Source: Rhodospirillaceae bacterium (GTDB lineage Bacteria; Pseudomonadota; Alphaproteobacteria; SHVP01). Taken from it: 64,000 nucleotides of DNA. Position 1 is the first letter of the stretch. Each line of letters begins with the position of its first letter. The translations under genes were made by a program, and so were the position numbers. Location of the stretch: positions 154,793-218,792 of the forward strand of contig PBKD01000007.1 of NCBI GenBank assembly GCA_002722055.1, in the 5' to 3' direction. Of the stretch, positions 47,069 through 56,591 are shown piece after piece. The notes beneath the pieces were generated by a model that did no database searches, had not been told where the DNA came from, and saw nothing but the letters and a program-made list of their open reading frames with translations.

Positions 47069-48274
47069 ATGAACTATGTGAAAAAAAATGTAATGATATT
47101 ATCTTTTTGTCAGATTTTTTTTACGTCTACAACATCTGTACTTGCCCTAACAGCAGGTCTTGTTGGTTATCAACTAGTTGAGTTTAATCAGGCATACGCA
47201 ACTATCCCTATCTCAGCAATGGTTATAGGTACAGCTTTATCAACTGCTCCTGTCGCAAAATTAATGAGTTATAAAGGAAAGAAAACAGCTTTTACTATTG
47301 GCAATATAATTGCAATTACTGGATGTGCAATTTGCATATTAGGTATTTATTTCAAATTATTTTGGTTTTTTACCTTAGGTGTCTTTTTAATTGGATGTTT
47401 CAGTGCTTTTGCTCATCAATATAGATTTGCTGCGGCAGATATTGCTAATCAAAATTTTAAACCAAAAGCGATATCATTAGTACTGGCCGGGGGTGTCTTT
47501 GCTGCTTATTTTGGGCCTGAAATTGCATCAAGAACATCGAATTATTTTGAGAATTATATTTATTTAGGAAGCTATACTGCTGTTTTATTTATACTAATTA
47601 TTTCAATATTTTTTATAAGATTAATTAATATTCCTATACTTGAATTAAAAAAGCTAAGCGGTAAATCTAGAAAATTAATTGATATAATTAAACAGCCTCT
47701 TTTTATTCTTTCTGTTTCTTCAAGTACTGTAGGATTTTCAGTGATGATTTTATTAATGACAGCAACTCCTATTGCAATGATTGAACACTGTGGTCATAAA
47801 CTTAGTGATGCTAAATTTGTTATTCAGTGGCATATTGTAGCTATGTTTGCTCCTTCTTTTTTTACTGGTAGTCTAATAAATTATTTTGGTAATCTTAGGG
47901 TAATTGGATTAGGTATCGTATTTATGTTTATATCAATCTTAATGGCCATAATAGGAACCGACTTGATTTATTTTTGGCTTTCTATGTTTTTTTTAGGTTT
48001 AGGTTGGAATTTTATGTTTGTAGGAGGTTCAACTCTTTTAACCTCAACCTATACGGTCAATGAAACATCAAAATCTCAGGGTTTTCACGACTTTGTTGTA
48101 TTTTATTTTGTCGCGATATCCTCTATTGGTTCTGGTGTTTTGTTAGAGTTATACGGTTGGAATGGAGTAGGTTTTGGTGCTATTCCCTTGATGATATTCA
48201 TGGTTTTAATTTTTTTATTCGTTTTAATTTATAGCGATAAAGAAGGTAAATCATCTGACAAGTCCAGGCTATGA
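47069..48274 (+). CDS. MFS transporter
   Basis: A 12-helix major facilitator of 401 aa, with a conserved loop including MSYKGKKTAFTIGN (about 67-80) and a FMFVGGSTLLTSTY stretch (about 315-328). The closest match by eye is the group of uncharacterised alphaproteobacterial MFS proteins sometimes called YfmO-like or nitrate-like. The stop overlaps the start of the next gene by four bases (ATGA). Confidence 0.85.
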   Translation: MNYVKKNVMILSFCQIFFTSTTSVLALTAGLVGYQLVEFNQAYATIPISAMVIGTALSTAPVAKLMSYKGKKTAFTIGNIIAITGCAICILGIYFKLFWFFTLGVFLIGCFSAFAHQYRFAAADIANQNFKPKAISLVLAGGVFAAYFGPEIASRTSNYFENYIYLGSYTAVLFILIISIFFIRLINIPILELKKLSGKSRKLIDIIKQPLFILSVSSSTVGFSVMILLMTATPIAMIEHCGHKLSDAKFVIQWHIVAMFAPSFFTGSLINYFGNLRVIGLGIVFMFISILMAIIGTDLIYFWLSMFFLGLGWNFMFVGGSTLLTSTYTVNETSKSQGFHDFVVFYFVAISSIGSGVLLELYGWNGVGFGAIPLMIFMVLIFLFVLIYSDKEGKSSDKSRL

Positions 48275-48576
48275 AAGCTTATTTAGTTGGTTTTTCTTCA
48301 AGATCTAATAAAAATTCCCAATGGATAGATAAATATTCTTGCATTGCTTCAAATGTATTGAAAAAATATGAAGGTAAGGTCCTTATAATTGGTAAACCTG
48401 AGACAATTTTATCTGGCAACAATTGGGAAAGGTTGACTATTATTGAATTTCCCTCTTTAGCTAAATTAAAATGTTTCAATAAAGATCTTGAATATTCTAA
48501 AGTTAAAAATCTAAGAATCAAAAATACAATTGGAGAAATGTATTTTTTCAAAGAGATAGGTGTTAGAGAATCATGA
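48271..48576 (+). CDS. DUF1330-type dimeric alpha/beta-barrel protein
   Basis: This 101-aa protein fits DUF1330: a short beta-strand start, then the VIEFPSLAKLKCFNKDLEYSKVKNLR-type strand-helix (about 57-82) in which the FPSL..L..F.....Y pattern is typical. Such proteins fold as ferredoxin-like dimers. Function is not known. It overlaps the MFS gene and the Sel1 gene by four bases each, a fully coupled trio. Confidence 0.7.
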   Translation: MKAYLVGFSSRSNKNSQWIDKYSCIASNVLKKYEGKVLIIGKPETILSGNNWERLTIIEFPSLAKLKCFNKDLEYSKVKNLRIKNTIGEMYFFKEIGVRES

Positions 48577-49235
48577 TTAAGGTTTTTAAATATGTTTTTA
48601 TTTTTTTGTTTGTGGTTATTTTTTATAGCTCTGTAAATAGTCAATCATTAATGGATGATGAACTAACTCTATTGATTAAAGAGGGAACTCAGGCCCGAGT
48701 TAAAGGAGATTATAAGAAGGCATTAAAGATTTTAAAACCATTGGCCGTTAAAGGTAATTCTGAAGCTCAATACCAAATGGGGGAAATGTTAAGAAAAGGG
48801 CAAGGTCTTCCTCAAAATCATAAATACGCTATTTCATATTTTGTAAAGTCAGCTAAGCAAAAAAATGTAAAAGCTGAATACAGATTGGGTTCAATGTTTA
48901 ATGAAGGTTGGGGCGTTAAGTATGATCAAAAAAAGGCTTTTTATTGGTGGAAAAAAGCAGCTTTTCATGGGCACACTGATGCTCAAATGCAGTTATCTAT
49001 TGCTTATTTTAAAGGTTGGGGCGTTGAAAGAAGTTTTATTAATTCCTACGCCTGGTCTATATTAACTACTTCACAAAAAATAGATGGGTCAAAAGCAAAT
49101 AAAAAAATGTTGGAAGATCTGATGACCAAAAATGAAATAAAATCTGCAAAAAAATTAGCTAAAAAATTCTGGCAACAAGCTGTTGAGCCATATCAAAAAG
49201 GTTCGACAGTTAGAAGGCATCAATTTAGGGATTAA
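48573..49235 (+). CDS. Secreted Sel1-repeat protein
   Basis: This 220-aa protein has a Sec signal peptide (about 1-25) followed by three Sel1-like repeats: GNSEAQYQMGEMLRKGQGLP, KAEYRLGSMFNEGWGV and TDAQMQLSIAYFKGWGV. Each is a helix pair of about 36 residues used for protein-protein contacts. The C-terminus is Lys-rich. In bacteria such proteins act in cell envelope stress or signalling scaffolds. No specific partner can be named. Confidence 0.82.
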   Translation: MIKVFKYVFIFLFVVIFYSSVNSQSLMDDELTLLIKEGTQARVKGDYKKALKILKPLAVKGNSEAQYQMGEMLRKGQGLPQNHKYAISYFVKSAKQKNVKAEYRLGSMFNEGWGVKYDQKKAFYWWKKAAFHGHTDAQMQLSIAYFKGWGVERSFINSYAWSILTTSQKIDGSKANKKMLEDLMTKNEIKSAKKLAKKFWQQAVEPYQKGSTVRRHQFRD

Positions 49236-49326
49236 ATAAAATAATTTTATAATTACTTCCAATTTTATATATATAATTTATAATTAAACATTTAGATATA
49301 TATAATAATTTTCAATGGAGAATTTT

Positions 49327-50604
49327 ATGACTAGTCCAATACCTGAAAATGAAAATGAAAGGTTGGAAAAATTAAAAGATTATAAAATATTAGATACCGC
49401 TCCAGAGATGGTATTTGATGAAATTACTGAGTTAGCTGCAGAGATCCTAGGTTGCCCAATTTCATTTATACAATTTATGGATGAAGATAGGCAGTGGTTC
49501 AAGTCTAAGTATGGTTTACCTGATGAGATGGTTGAAACGCCAAGGGATGTTTCTGTTTGCCAAACAACTATCTGTCAAAATGATTTGCTATTAGTTCCTG
49601 ACTGCTCAAAAGATGAGAGATTTGCTGAGTTGCCGAATGTTAAAGGTGAGCCAAATTTAAAATTTTATGCTGGCATGCCTCTTGTTACCCCTTCAGGTCA
49701 TGCTGTTGGAACAATTTGTTGTATAGATTTTGAAGAGAGAGATTTAACTGGAAATCAGAAAGAGTCGATTAGGAGATTATCAAGACAAGTTGTTGCTCAA
49801 TTAGAGTTAAGAAGAGTAGTAACTGAGATGGATTTGGCAATTAAAGATAGAGATAAAATGCATGAGGAGTTAACAAATGAAAAAAAGAGAGCAGATGATT
49901 TATTATTAAATATATTGCCATCAAAAGTAGCTAATGAATTAAAAGATACAGAAAAAGTAGAACCAAGATTTTATGGAAATGTGAGTATTTTATTTAGTGA
50001 TTTTTGTGATTTTACAAAACTATCAGAAAATATGGAGCCAAAGGGTCTAATTGATCTTCTTCACCAATATTTTTCAGCTTTTGATAAAATAATTAAATCA
50101 AATAAAATTGAAAAATTGAAAACTATCGGCGATTCATATATGTGCGCAGCTGGTTTGCCAAGTGAAAATAGAGGTCATGCTATTCAAGTTTGTCTAGCTG
50201 CCTTAGGGATGATGTCATATTTAAAAAGAGCTAATGAGCAAAGAGAGAAACTCAGGCTAAAACCTTGGCTAATGAGAATTGGAATTAACTCTGGCCCAGT
50301 AATGTCTGGCGTTGTAGGTGAAGATAAATTTACATATGATATCTGGGGTGATTCAGTCAATGTGGCTTCATTAATGGAGAGCTACAGTGAACCAGGTAAA
50401 ATAAATTTGTCTGAGTCAACATATGAGCAAGTAAAAGAAATTTTTGACATTGAAGAAAGAGGGAAAATTGATAGTGGAAAAAAAGGATCTTTATCAATGT
50501 TTTATTTAAGATCGCTTAAGAAAGAGTACTCTGATGAAAGTGGCATAAAGCCTAATGAAGAATTTCAAAGAAAATTTGGTAATTTACTAAAAGTTTATGA
50601 CTGA
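49327..50604 (+). CDS. GAF-domain adenylate cyclase, class III
   Basis: This 425-aa protein has a GAF domain (about 25-160), a coiled-coil linker (160-195) and a class III cyclase domain (about 215-400). The metal-binding Asp225 and Asp269, Lys265 and Asp338 (DIWG) predict ATP as substrate. Asn345 is present, but the transition-state Arg of the usual NVASRM is Leu349 (codon TTA), so activity may be weak or absent. The ATG at 49327 follows a GGAGA site by seven bases. An ATG at 49315 lies too early. No regulatory partner is adjacent. Confidence 0.88.
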   Translation: MTSPIPENENERLEKLKDYKILDTAPEMVFDEITELAAEILGCPISFIQFMDEDRQWFKSKYGLPDEMVETPRDVSVCQTTICQNDLLLVPDCSKDERFAELPNVKGEPNLKFYAGMPLVTPSGHAVGTICCIDFEERDLTGNQKESIRRLSRQVVAQLELRRVVTEMDLAIKDRDKMHEELTNEKKRADDLLLNILPSKVANELKDTEKVEPRFYGNVSILFSDFCDFTKLSENMEPKGLIDLLHQYFSAFDKIIKSNKIEKLKTIGDSYMCAAGLPSENRGHAIQVCLAALGMMSYLKRANEQREKLRLKPWLMRIGINSGPVMSGVVGEDKFTYDIWGDSVNVASLMESYSEPGKINLSESTYEQVKEIFDIEERGKIDSGKKGSLSMFYLRSLKKEYSDESGIKPNEEFQRKFGNLLKVYD

Positions 50605-50763
50605 TTTTATCTTGAAAAATAATATGTAAATAAATCTTAAATTTTTTTTCAAATCTCGTTCTCTATAAATAAATAAAATTAATTTTATAAATAATTTAAA
50701 TTTTTAATTACTATTGTTTTCTTTGATTTTTATCAATATATTTATATACATCCCTGACTATTA

Positions 50764-50839
50764 GGGCGATTAGCTCAGTTGGTAGAGCAACTGACTCTTA
50801 ATCAGTTTGTCAAGGGTTCGAATCCCTTATCGCCCTCCA
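50764..50839 (+). tRNA. tRNA-Lys (CTT)
   Basis: A cloverleaf with acceptor GGGCGAT/ATCGCCC and the loop CTCTTAA, anticodon CTT at 50797-50799. The discriminator base is T, then CCA. Lysine tRNAs normally carry A at that position, which makes this an odd case. Confidence 0.92.
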
Positions 50840-50900
50840 TAAAAAATTATTTGTATATTTAATTTATAAAATATAGAATTAGGGACTGGAGGATTAGAAT

Positions 50901-51800
50901 TTGCGGGTCTTCATTCATTCAATTATTCTTTTTGTTTTAATCATTTTTTTTACATCAAAAGTAAATGCTGTAGATAAATGTCCCCAAGATAGTAATCTTA
51001 TATTTGATAACTGTCTTGGCTCTTTTGAATTCAAAGATGGATCAAAATATACTGGATTTTGGATAGACAACAGAAAAAATGGAAATGGTATTTATAAATT
51101 TCCGGATAAATCGGTTTATAAAGGTTATTTTAAAAATGGGAAGCCTCATGGTGAAGGTGAATTAAAGTATGCAGATGGTTCTATTTATATAGGTAAATTT
51201 TTAAATGGAGTAATTAGCGGTCAGGGAGAGTATAAGCACTATAAAGATAATAAATTATTGGGAACATACAATGGAAACTTCCAGAATGGTAAAGAAAACG
51301 GTAAGGGTGTTTATATTTGGTCCGATGGGTCAAAATATGAAGGAAATTTTGTTTCAGGAAAAATTCATGGAAAAGGTTCGTATATTTTTTCAAATGGTGA
51401 CAAATTTATTGGGAACTTTAAAGATGGTTTATTCCATGGTAAAGGAATTTATATAAGTTCAAAATCATATAGATATGAAGGAGATTTTAGTTTAGGAAAA
51501 AAAAATGGAAAAGGAATATTAATATTCAACAACGGGGCTAAATATCAGGGAGAATTTAAAGATGATAAAAAAAATGGAAAGGGAGAACTAATTTTTTCTG
51601 ATAATACAAAATATAAAGGTATGTTTAAAAATGGTTTATTTAATGGTTACGGTGAGTATTTTTTAGTTAATGGTGACAAATACGAGGGTTATTTCGAAAA
51701 AGGTAAATACAATGGTCTGGGTAGATATATATTCAAAAATGGCAAAGTTAAAGAGGGAATATGGAGGAAAAATGATTTTGCTCATAAGAATAGAAATTAA
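50901..51800 (+). CDS. Secreted MORN-repeat protein
   Basis: This 299-aa protein starts at a TTG with a GGAGG site 8 bases upstream. Its Sec signal peptide (about 1-24) is followed by about eleven 23-residue MORN repeats of the Y-x-G-x-F/W-x2-G-x2-x-G-x-G pattern, with a repeat core such as KYEGNFVSGKIHGKGSYIF. The repeats are Lys-rich and Gly-rich and make a long beta sheet. MORN proteins bind membranes or act as envelope scaffolds. No enzyme domain is present. Confidence 0.9.
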   Translation: MRVFIHSIILFVLIIFFTSKVNAVDKCPQDSNLIFDNCLGSFEFKDGSKYTGFWIDNRKNGNGIYKFPDKSVYKGYFKNGKPHGEGELKYADGSIYIGKFLNGVISGQGEYKHYKDNKLLGTYNGNFQNGKENGKGVYIWSDGSKYEGNFVSGKIHGKGSYIFSNGDKFIGNFKDGLFHGKGIYISSKSYRYEGDFSLGKKNGKGILIFNNGAKYQGEFKDDKKNGKGELIFSDNTKYKGMFKNGLFNGYGEYFLVNGDKYEGYFEKGKYNGLGRYIFKNGKVKEGIWRKNDFAHKNRN

Positions 51801-51818
51801 TTAATGGAGGTATTTTAA

Positions 51819-53234
51819 ATGCAGGAGGAATGGGATGTAATTGTTGTTGGTGCTGGAACGGCTGGTATTCCTGCAGCAATATTTTCTGGTCAAAGAGGTG
51901 CAAAAGTTTTACTTATAGATGCTGACGAAAGAATAGGCGGAACTCTTCACTGGTCAACAGGTCAAATGACTGCTGCTGGAACTAAATTACAAAAAAAACT
52001 AGGTATTGAAGATCACCCAGACTGGCATTTTGAGGATTGTATGAGAATTTCAGGAGGAGATCTTCACCCATCTTTAGCTAAAATAGCGATAGATAATGCC
52101 GCAGTAAGTTTTGATTGGTTGATGGATAATGGTTTTGAAGTGTCACCTGAAACGCCTGTTGCTGGACACGGTCATGAGCCTCAGAGAGTAAGAAGATACG
52201 CATGGGGTCCAAATGGTGGCCTTTCAGTATTAGAGGTTATGGAACCAATTCTTAATACTGAGATTGGAAAAGGAACAGTTACTCTTAGTTTAGAAACAAA
52301 ACTTTCAAGCTTAATCTATGATTCTGAGGAAGTTATCGGAGTGAGAATAAAAGCACGTGATGGAACAGAAGCAGAAATATACGGAAAGAATATTGTTCTT
52401 ACCACAGGAGGTTATGCTGCTAATGAGGACTTGTGGAAACAAATGACACCAAATTACCCTCTTCGTTCATGGTGTAACCCTTATTCTAAAGGTGAGGGTA
52501 TAATTGCAGCAAAAAAAATTGGAGCAAAGGTAGACGGTGGTAATGAATTTTTATGCTCGTTTGCAGGAATAATGCAAGATCCAAACGATCCGCTATCAGT
52601 AAGAAGTGGTTTAATTTTGAATCCTCACATGCGTCAACCATGGGAGATATTTGTAAACAATAATGGCGAGAGATTTGTTAGAGAGGATCATCCGAGCGTT
52701 GATCACCGAGAGCATGCTCTTCTTAATCAGTCAAATATGGAAATGTATATTGTTTTTGACGAGGGGATAAGACAAAACTCTCCAAATATAAATCATGAAA
52801 TTCAAAGGGAACATACTATTCATTTATATGAAAGTCATCCTTCTTATTTTAAGGCGGACACTATTGAGGAACTTGCAAGAAAATGTGGTATGGATGAGAT
52901 TAAGCTAAAACAATCAATTGACGGGTATAATTTATCCGTTGAAAAAGTTCATGCAGATCCTTTTAAAAGGGAGTCACTTCCCAGGCCAATAAATAAACCT
53001 CCTTACTTGGCAATAAGAGCTGTTGGCTTTACTGTATTAAGTCCTGGAGGACTTGACGTAGATGATGATTTAAGAGTTCTAGATCAAAAAAATCGTCCCA
53101 TAGCTAATTTATATGCTGCTGGTGAGATTTACGGCAAATCAAGACTTTCAGGTAAAACTTATTTGAGCGGAATGTCTTTGTTACCTGCTCTGACATTTGG
53201 AAGGTTGTTAGGTCAGAAAATTTTGAATTGGTAA
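51819..53234 (+). CDS. FAD-dependent oxidoreductase (fumarate reductase/succinate dehydrogenase flavoprotein-like)
   Basis: This 471-aa protein has the N-terminal FAD motif VVGAGTAGIPAAIFSGQRGA (10-29), then DADERIGGTLHWSTG, and the C-terminal FAD segment NLYAAGEIYGKS with YLSGMSLLPALTFGRL. This is the FAD_binding_2 type shared by fumarate reductase, 3-ketosteroid dehydrogenase and tricarballylate dehydrogenase. The substrate is not readable. It is 18 bases after the MORN gene and 78 bases before fumC, with a GGAGG site in front. Confidence 0.82.
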   Translation: MQEEWDVIVVGAGTAGIPAAIFSGQRGAKVLLIDADERIGGTLHWSTGQMTAAGTKLQKKLGIEDHPDWHFEDCMRISGGDLHPSLAKIAIDNAAVSFDWLMDNGFEVSPETPVAGHGHEPQRVRRYAWGPNGGLSVLEVMEPILNTEIGKGTVTLSLETKLSSLIYDSEEVIGVRIKARDGTEAEIYGKNIVLTTGGYAANEDLWKQMTPNYPLRSWCNPYSKGEGIIAAKKIGAKVDGGNEFLCSFAGIMQDPNDPLSVRSGLILNPHMRQPWEIFVNNNGERFVREDHPSVDHREHALLNQSNMEMYIVFDEGIRQNSPNINHEIQREHTIHLYESHPSYFKADTIEELARKCGMDEIKLKQSIDGYNLSVEKVHADPFKRESLPRPINKPPYLAIRAVGFTVLSPGGLDVDDDLRVLDQKNRPIANLYAAGEIYGKSRLSGKTYLSGMSLLPALTFGRLLGQKILNW

Positions 53235-53312
53235 AATCTTTATAAAAAAGTATTTTGATTTTTTTTGATTATGCCTTTAGTAATATAATTTTTTTATTCC
53301 GCGGGGGTGTTG

Positions 53313-54710
53313 ATGAGTAACTTTCGAACTGAATCTGATAGTTTTGGTCCCATAGATGTTCCGACAGAAAAATATTGGGGTGCTCAAACTCAGAGATCTA
53401 TTCAAAATTTTAAAATTGGTTGGGAAAAACAACCTACATCAATAATTAGAGCTTTGGGAGTAATAAAAAAAGCATGTGCAAGAGTTAATCAATCTCAAGA
53501 TAAGTTAGATGAAAAGTTAGCGGCAGCAATAATGGAAGCTGCTACAGAGGTTCTTAAAGGAAAATTGGATGATAACTTTCCATTAGTTGTTTGGCAGACT
53601 GGATCGGGTACACAATCAAATATGAATGCGAATGAAGTAATTGCTAATAGGGCTATAGAAATTCTTGGTGGAAAAATAGGATCAAAAAAACCTGTTCATC
53701 CAAATGATCATTGTAATATGGGGCAGTCTTCAAATGATACATTTCCTACAGCTATGCATATTGCTGTTGCAGAAACTACAGTAAAGCATTTGATACCAGC
53801 TTTAGAAAAATTAAATCTTCATCTTGATGATAAAATACAAGAATTTGATGGTATAATCAAAATTGGAAGAACTCATACGCAAGATGCAACTCCAATAACA
53901 TTATCACAAGAATTTTCTGGTTATAGTTTTCAAATTAAAATGGGAATTGAAAGAGTCAAAAAATCTCTTGATAATATTTACGAGCTTGCTCAGGGTGGAA
54001 CGGCAGTTGGAACTGGATTAAATACCAAAATTGGTTGGGATAAATTAGTAGCTAAGGAAATTTCAGAAATTACTAAATTGCCTTTTGTTTCTGCCCCTAA
54101 CAAATTTGAGGCTTTGGCATCCCATGATGCTTTAGTAGAGTTTTCCGGGAGCTTAAAAACTGTGGCTTCAAGTCTTTTCAAAATTGCTAATGATATCAGA
54201 TTTCTCGGATCTGGTCCTCGTTGTGGTATAGGTGAGTTAATTCTTCCTGAGAATGAACCTGGTAGTTCTATTATGCCTGGAAAAGTAAACCCAACTCAGT
54301 GTGAAGCTCTTACTCAGGTATGCATACAGGTTATGGGAAATGATACAGCTGTAGGCTTTGCTGGTAGCCAAGGTCATTTTGAATTAAATGTTTATAAGCC
54401 AATGATTTCATATAATATTCTTCAGTCAATCCAAATTTTAGGAGATGCCTGCAATTCATTTACTGATAATCTTTTATTAGGTCTCAAAGCTGAAAAGACG
54501 AGAATAGAAAAATTGATGAAAGAGAGTTTAATGTTAGTTACTGCTCTTGCTCCAGTAATTGGATATGACAATGCAACAAAAGTTGCGAAGGCAGCTCACA
54601 AAAATGGAACTACGCTGAAAGATGAAGCCATAAAGATGGGTTTTGTTGATGATGAAACTTTTGAGAAAGTTGTTAGACCTGAGAAGATGGTAGGTCCATC
54701 CGAAAAATAA
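53313..54710 (+). CDS. fumC: Fumarate hydratase, class II
   Basis: FumC hydrates fumarate to malate in the TCA cycle. The family blocks [36 protein letters not shown] and the signature [16 protein letters not shown] with the catalytic Ser are present. Two upstream in-frame codons (GTG at 53307 and TTG) precede the ATG at 53313, which has a GGGG-rich site before it and is preferred. The protein is 465 aa long and oxygen-stable, unlike the class I enzyme. Confidence 0.97.
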   Translation: MSNFRTESDSFGPIDVPTEKYWGAQTQRSIQNFKIGWEKQPTSIIRALGVIKKACARVNQSQDKLDEKLAAAIMEAATEVLKGKLDDNFPLVVWQTGSGTQSNMNANEVIANRAIEILGGKIGSKKPVHPNDHCNMGQSSNDTFPTAMHIAVAETTVKHLIPALEKLNLHLDDKIQEFDGIIKIGRTHTQDATPITLSQEFSGYSFQIKMGIERVKKSLDNIYELAQGGTAVGTGLNTKIGWDKLVAKEISEITKLPFVSAPNKFEALASHDALVEFSGSLKTVASSLFKIANDIRFLGSGPRCGIGELILPENEPGSSIMPGKVNPTQCEALTQVCIQVMGNDTAVGFAGSQGHFELNVYKPMISYNILQSIQILGDACNSFTDNLLLGLKAEKTRIEKLMKESLMLVTALAPVIGYDNATKVAKAAHKNGTTLKDEAIKMGFVDDETFEKVVRPEKMVGPSEK

Positions 54711-54740
54711 AAAATTAAATTTTTTTGGTAAGCTTTTAAA

Positions 54741-55667
54741 TTAACTTGTTTTTCCATATTTAAATTCATTGCAGTCATATCTTGGTAATTTCTGAATGTC
54801 TTCTGGTTCAAGTTTGTATCTTAAGTCTTCACTTTTTACGCTAAATGAATAGGCAACATTATAATTATTTAAAATTTTAACTGTATTTTCGTTATAGGTG
54901 TGTGCGTGACCGTAGGGGTGACTATATGTCCTATGATCGATATTACAAATTGATTCTAAGAAATCAAATGACTTGCTAATTTCAAGTTTTTGAGTTCCAA
55001 AATCTAATTTACTCATTACAGGGTGGCTAACAGTATGAGAACCAATAATCATTCCACTATCATTCATTTTTACAATATTTTTCTCAGAAATATAAAATGA
55101 TTTAACAAGAGATTCTAAATTAAGCAATTTAGCTAGCTCATCTAAAACCTTTTCTCTATATTCGTAAGATATGAAGTAGTTGAGTGTTTTTTTAAACAAT
55201 AAAATATTTTGAGAATTTTTTTGATTTAAATACGTATTTTCATCAAATTCCTCTCTTTTTTTATCAGGAATCATATCTTCAGATACCAGGTTATTTAACA
55301 ATGATATTAATTTCTTAGAGTCATTAGATCCAATCAGCAAATGGATTCTGTGGACATCCAACATCTTTTGATCACTATATGGTTGAGTTGGAACATAAAA
55401 AATACCCCATAGGCCTCTTTTAACAAGTTCATTAAATACAAAATCATAATGACAAGAAACTGAGTCATCAAATGTTAAAATTACGCCCTTAGGAGGTTCA
55501 GAGTTTTTATTTATTAAAATATAATTTTTCCAATCTTGGAGTGAAACAAAGCCATATCTATCTTCAAAGAAATCTAATTGTTTTTTAAAATTTTCAAAAT
55601 TTAAATAACGAAAGAAAGGAAATTTTGGATCATATCTTCTTATGTAATGATACATTATTGCCTTCAT
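54741..55667 (-). CDS. Polysaccharide deacetylase (NodB-type)
   Basis: This 308-aa protein has NodB features: VILTFDDSVSCHYDF (about 63-77) with the catalytic Asp and metal Asp, IIGSHTVSHPVMSKL (about 209-223) with the metal His pair, and RTYSHPYGHAHTYN (about 244-257). No signal peptide is seen, so it would act on a cytosolic sugar intermediate. It is the last gene of the leftward arm of the glycan island and converges with fumC. Confidence 0.85.
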   Translation of the reverse strand: MKAIMYHYIRRYDPKFPFFRYLNFENFKKQLDFFEDRYGFVSLQDWKNYILINKNSEPPKGVILTFDDSVSCHYDFVFNELVKRGLWGIFYVPTQPYSDQKMLDVHRIHLLIGSNDSKKLISLLNNLVSEDMIPDKKREEFDENTYLNQKNSQNILLFKKTLNYFISYEYREKVLDELAKLLNLESLVKSFYISEKNIVKMNDSGMIIGSHTVSHPVMSKLDFGTQKLEISKSFDFLESICNIDHRTYSHPYGHAHTYNENTVKILNNYNVAYSFSVKSEDLRYKLEPEDIQKLPRYDCNEFKYGKTS

Positions 55668-55700
55668 ATTATTAAAACTTATATATTTGAAAGAAGAAAA

Positions 55701-56591
55701 CTAACCCTTTAGTTCTTGGAGCCATTGACCTATTCCTTCATAAAATTCTGTGTATTCGAAGTTTTTCAAAAACTTTTGAATTTTTTTATTATCATAATAT
55801 CTATGATTATAAGGAAAAGGGTTAACATTGTCTATTTCGGTTATGAATGTATCGTCAATAACTAGCTGTTTATTTAAAAGTTTTGCAAAAGCCAAATAAT
55901 AATCTTTATGTGTCATCAGAGAAGGTCCTGGGCAATTAAAGATTTGGTTATCTAGGAGGTTGTTCTCTATAAAATAAAAAATAATTTTAACAAGATCTAG
56001 AACATAGATCGGTTGAATTAGCCCCAAGCCATTATGAATTAATTTCAAAGGAATATTATTATTTATTTTTTCGATTAGGTCTCTATCTCTGCCATGGTTA
56101 GGTATAGTTCCTGGAAAACTTCCAGGTCCATAAATGTGTGGTGGTCGAAATATTATATACCTATAAAGATCTTTTTCTTGATTACTTTCTAGATATATCT
56201 CAGCTTTCCTTTTGTTATAACCCATACTATCAAAGTCAGTATATGTGGCCTTATCTTCATCTTGTTTAAGTTTTCTGAAAAAAGGACTGTAAACATAATC
56301 AGAGCTTATTGCTATGATTCCTTTTGATTTTTCAGCAAGTTTTACAATTTGTTTTGAATGTTTTTCTGATTTGAAGTTGCAATCAATAATCAAATCAAAT
56401 TTATGATTTTTTATAAAACTTTTATCAATAATATCATCTCTATCGATACTTATTTTTGTAAGATTTTTATGAGTTAAGGTTTTTTTTAAACCTCTGGTTA
56501 TAGAAATAAATTCATAATTTTTCTTTAGACCAAATTCTAGAATATGTTTTGATAAAAAACCTGAACCACCAAAAAGTAAGATTGATTTCAT
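55701..56591 (-). CDS. NAD-dependent epimerase/dehydratase (extended SDR)
   Basis: This 296-aa protein has a Rossmann motif, LLFGGSGFLSKHIL (5-18), an AISSDYVY strand, an active-site Tyr-x3-Lys in GYNKRKAE (about 134-141) and FRPPHIYGPGSFPG. These features suggest a nucleotide-sugar epimerase, dehydratase or reductase. Its ATG shares one base with the stop of the radical-SAM gene (TAATG). Confidence 0.85.
   Translation of the reverse strand: MKSILLFGGSGFLSKHILEFGLKKNYEFISITRGLKKTLTHKNLTKISIDRDDIIDKSFIKNHKFDLIIDCNFKSEKHSKQIVKLAEKSKGIIAISSDYVYSPFFRKLKQDEDKATYTDFDSMGYNKRKAEIYLESNQEKDLYRYIIFRPPHIYGPGSFPGTIPNHGRDRDLIEKINNNIPLKLIHNGLGLIQPIYVLDLVKIIFYFIENNLLDNQIFNCPGPSLMTHKDYYLAFAKLLNKQLVIDDTFITEIDNVNPFPYNHRYYDNKKIQKFLKNFEYTEFYEGIGQWLQELKG

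Noticed and set aside
48279..48644. 121-codon minus-strand frame across the DUF1330 gene
   Set aside because: Opposite a well-supported coupled gene, with no start signals and no recognisable domain.
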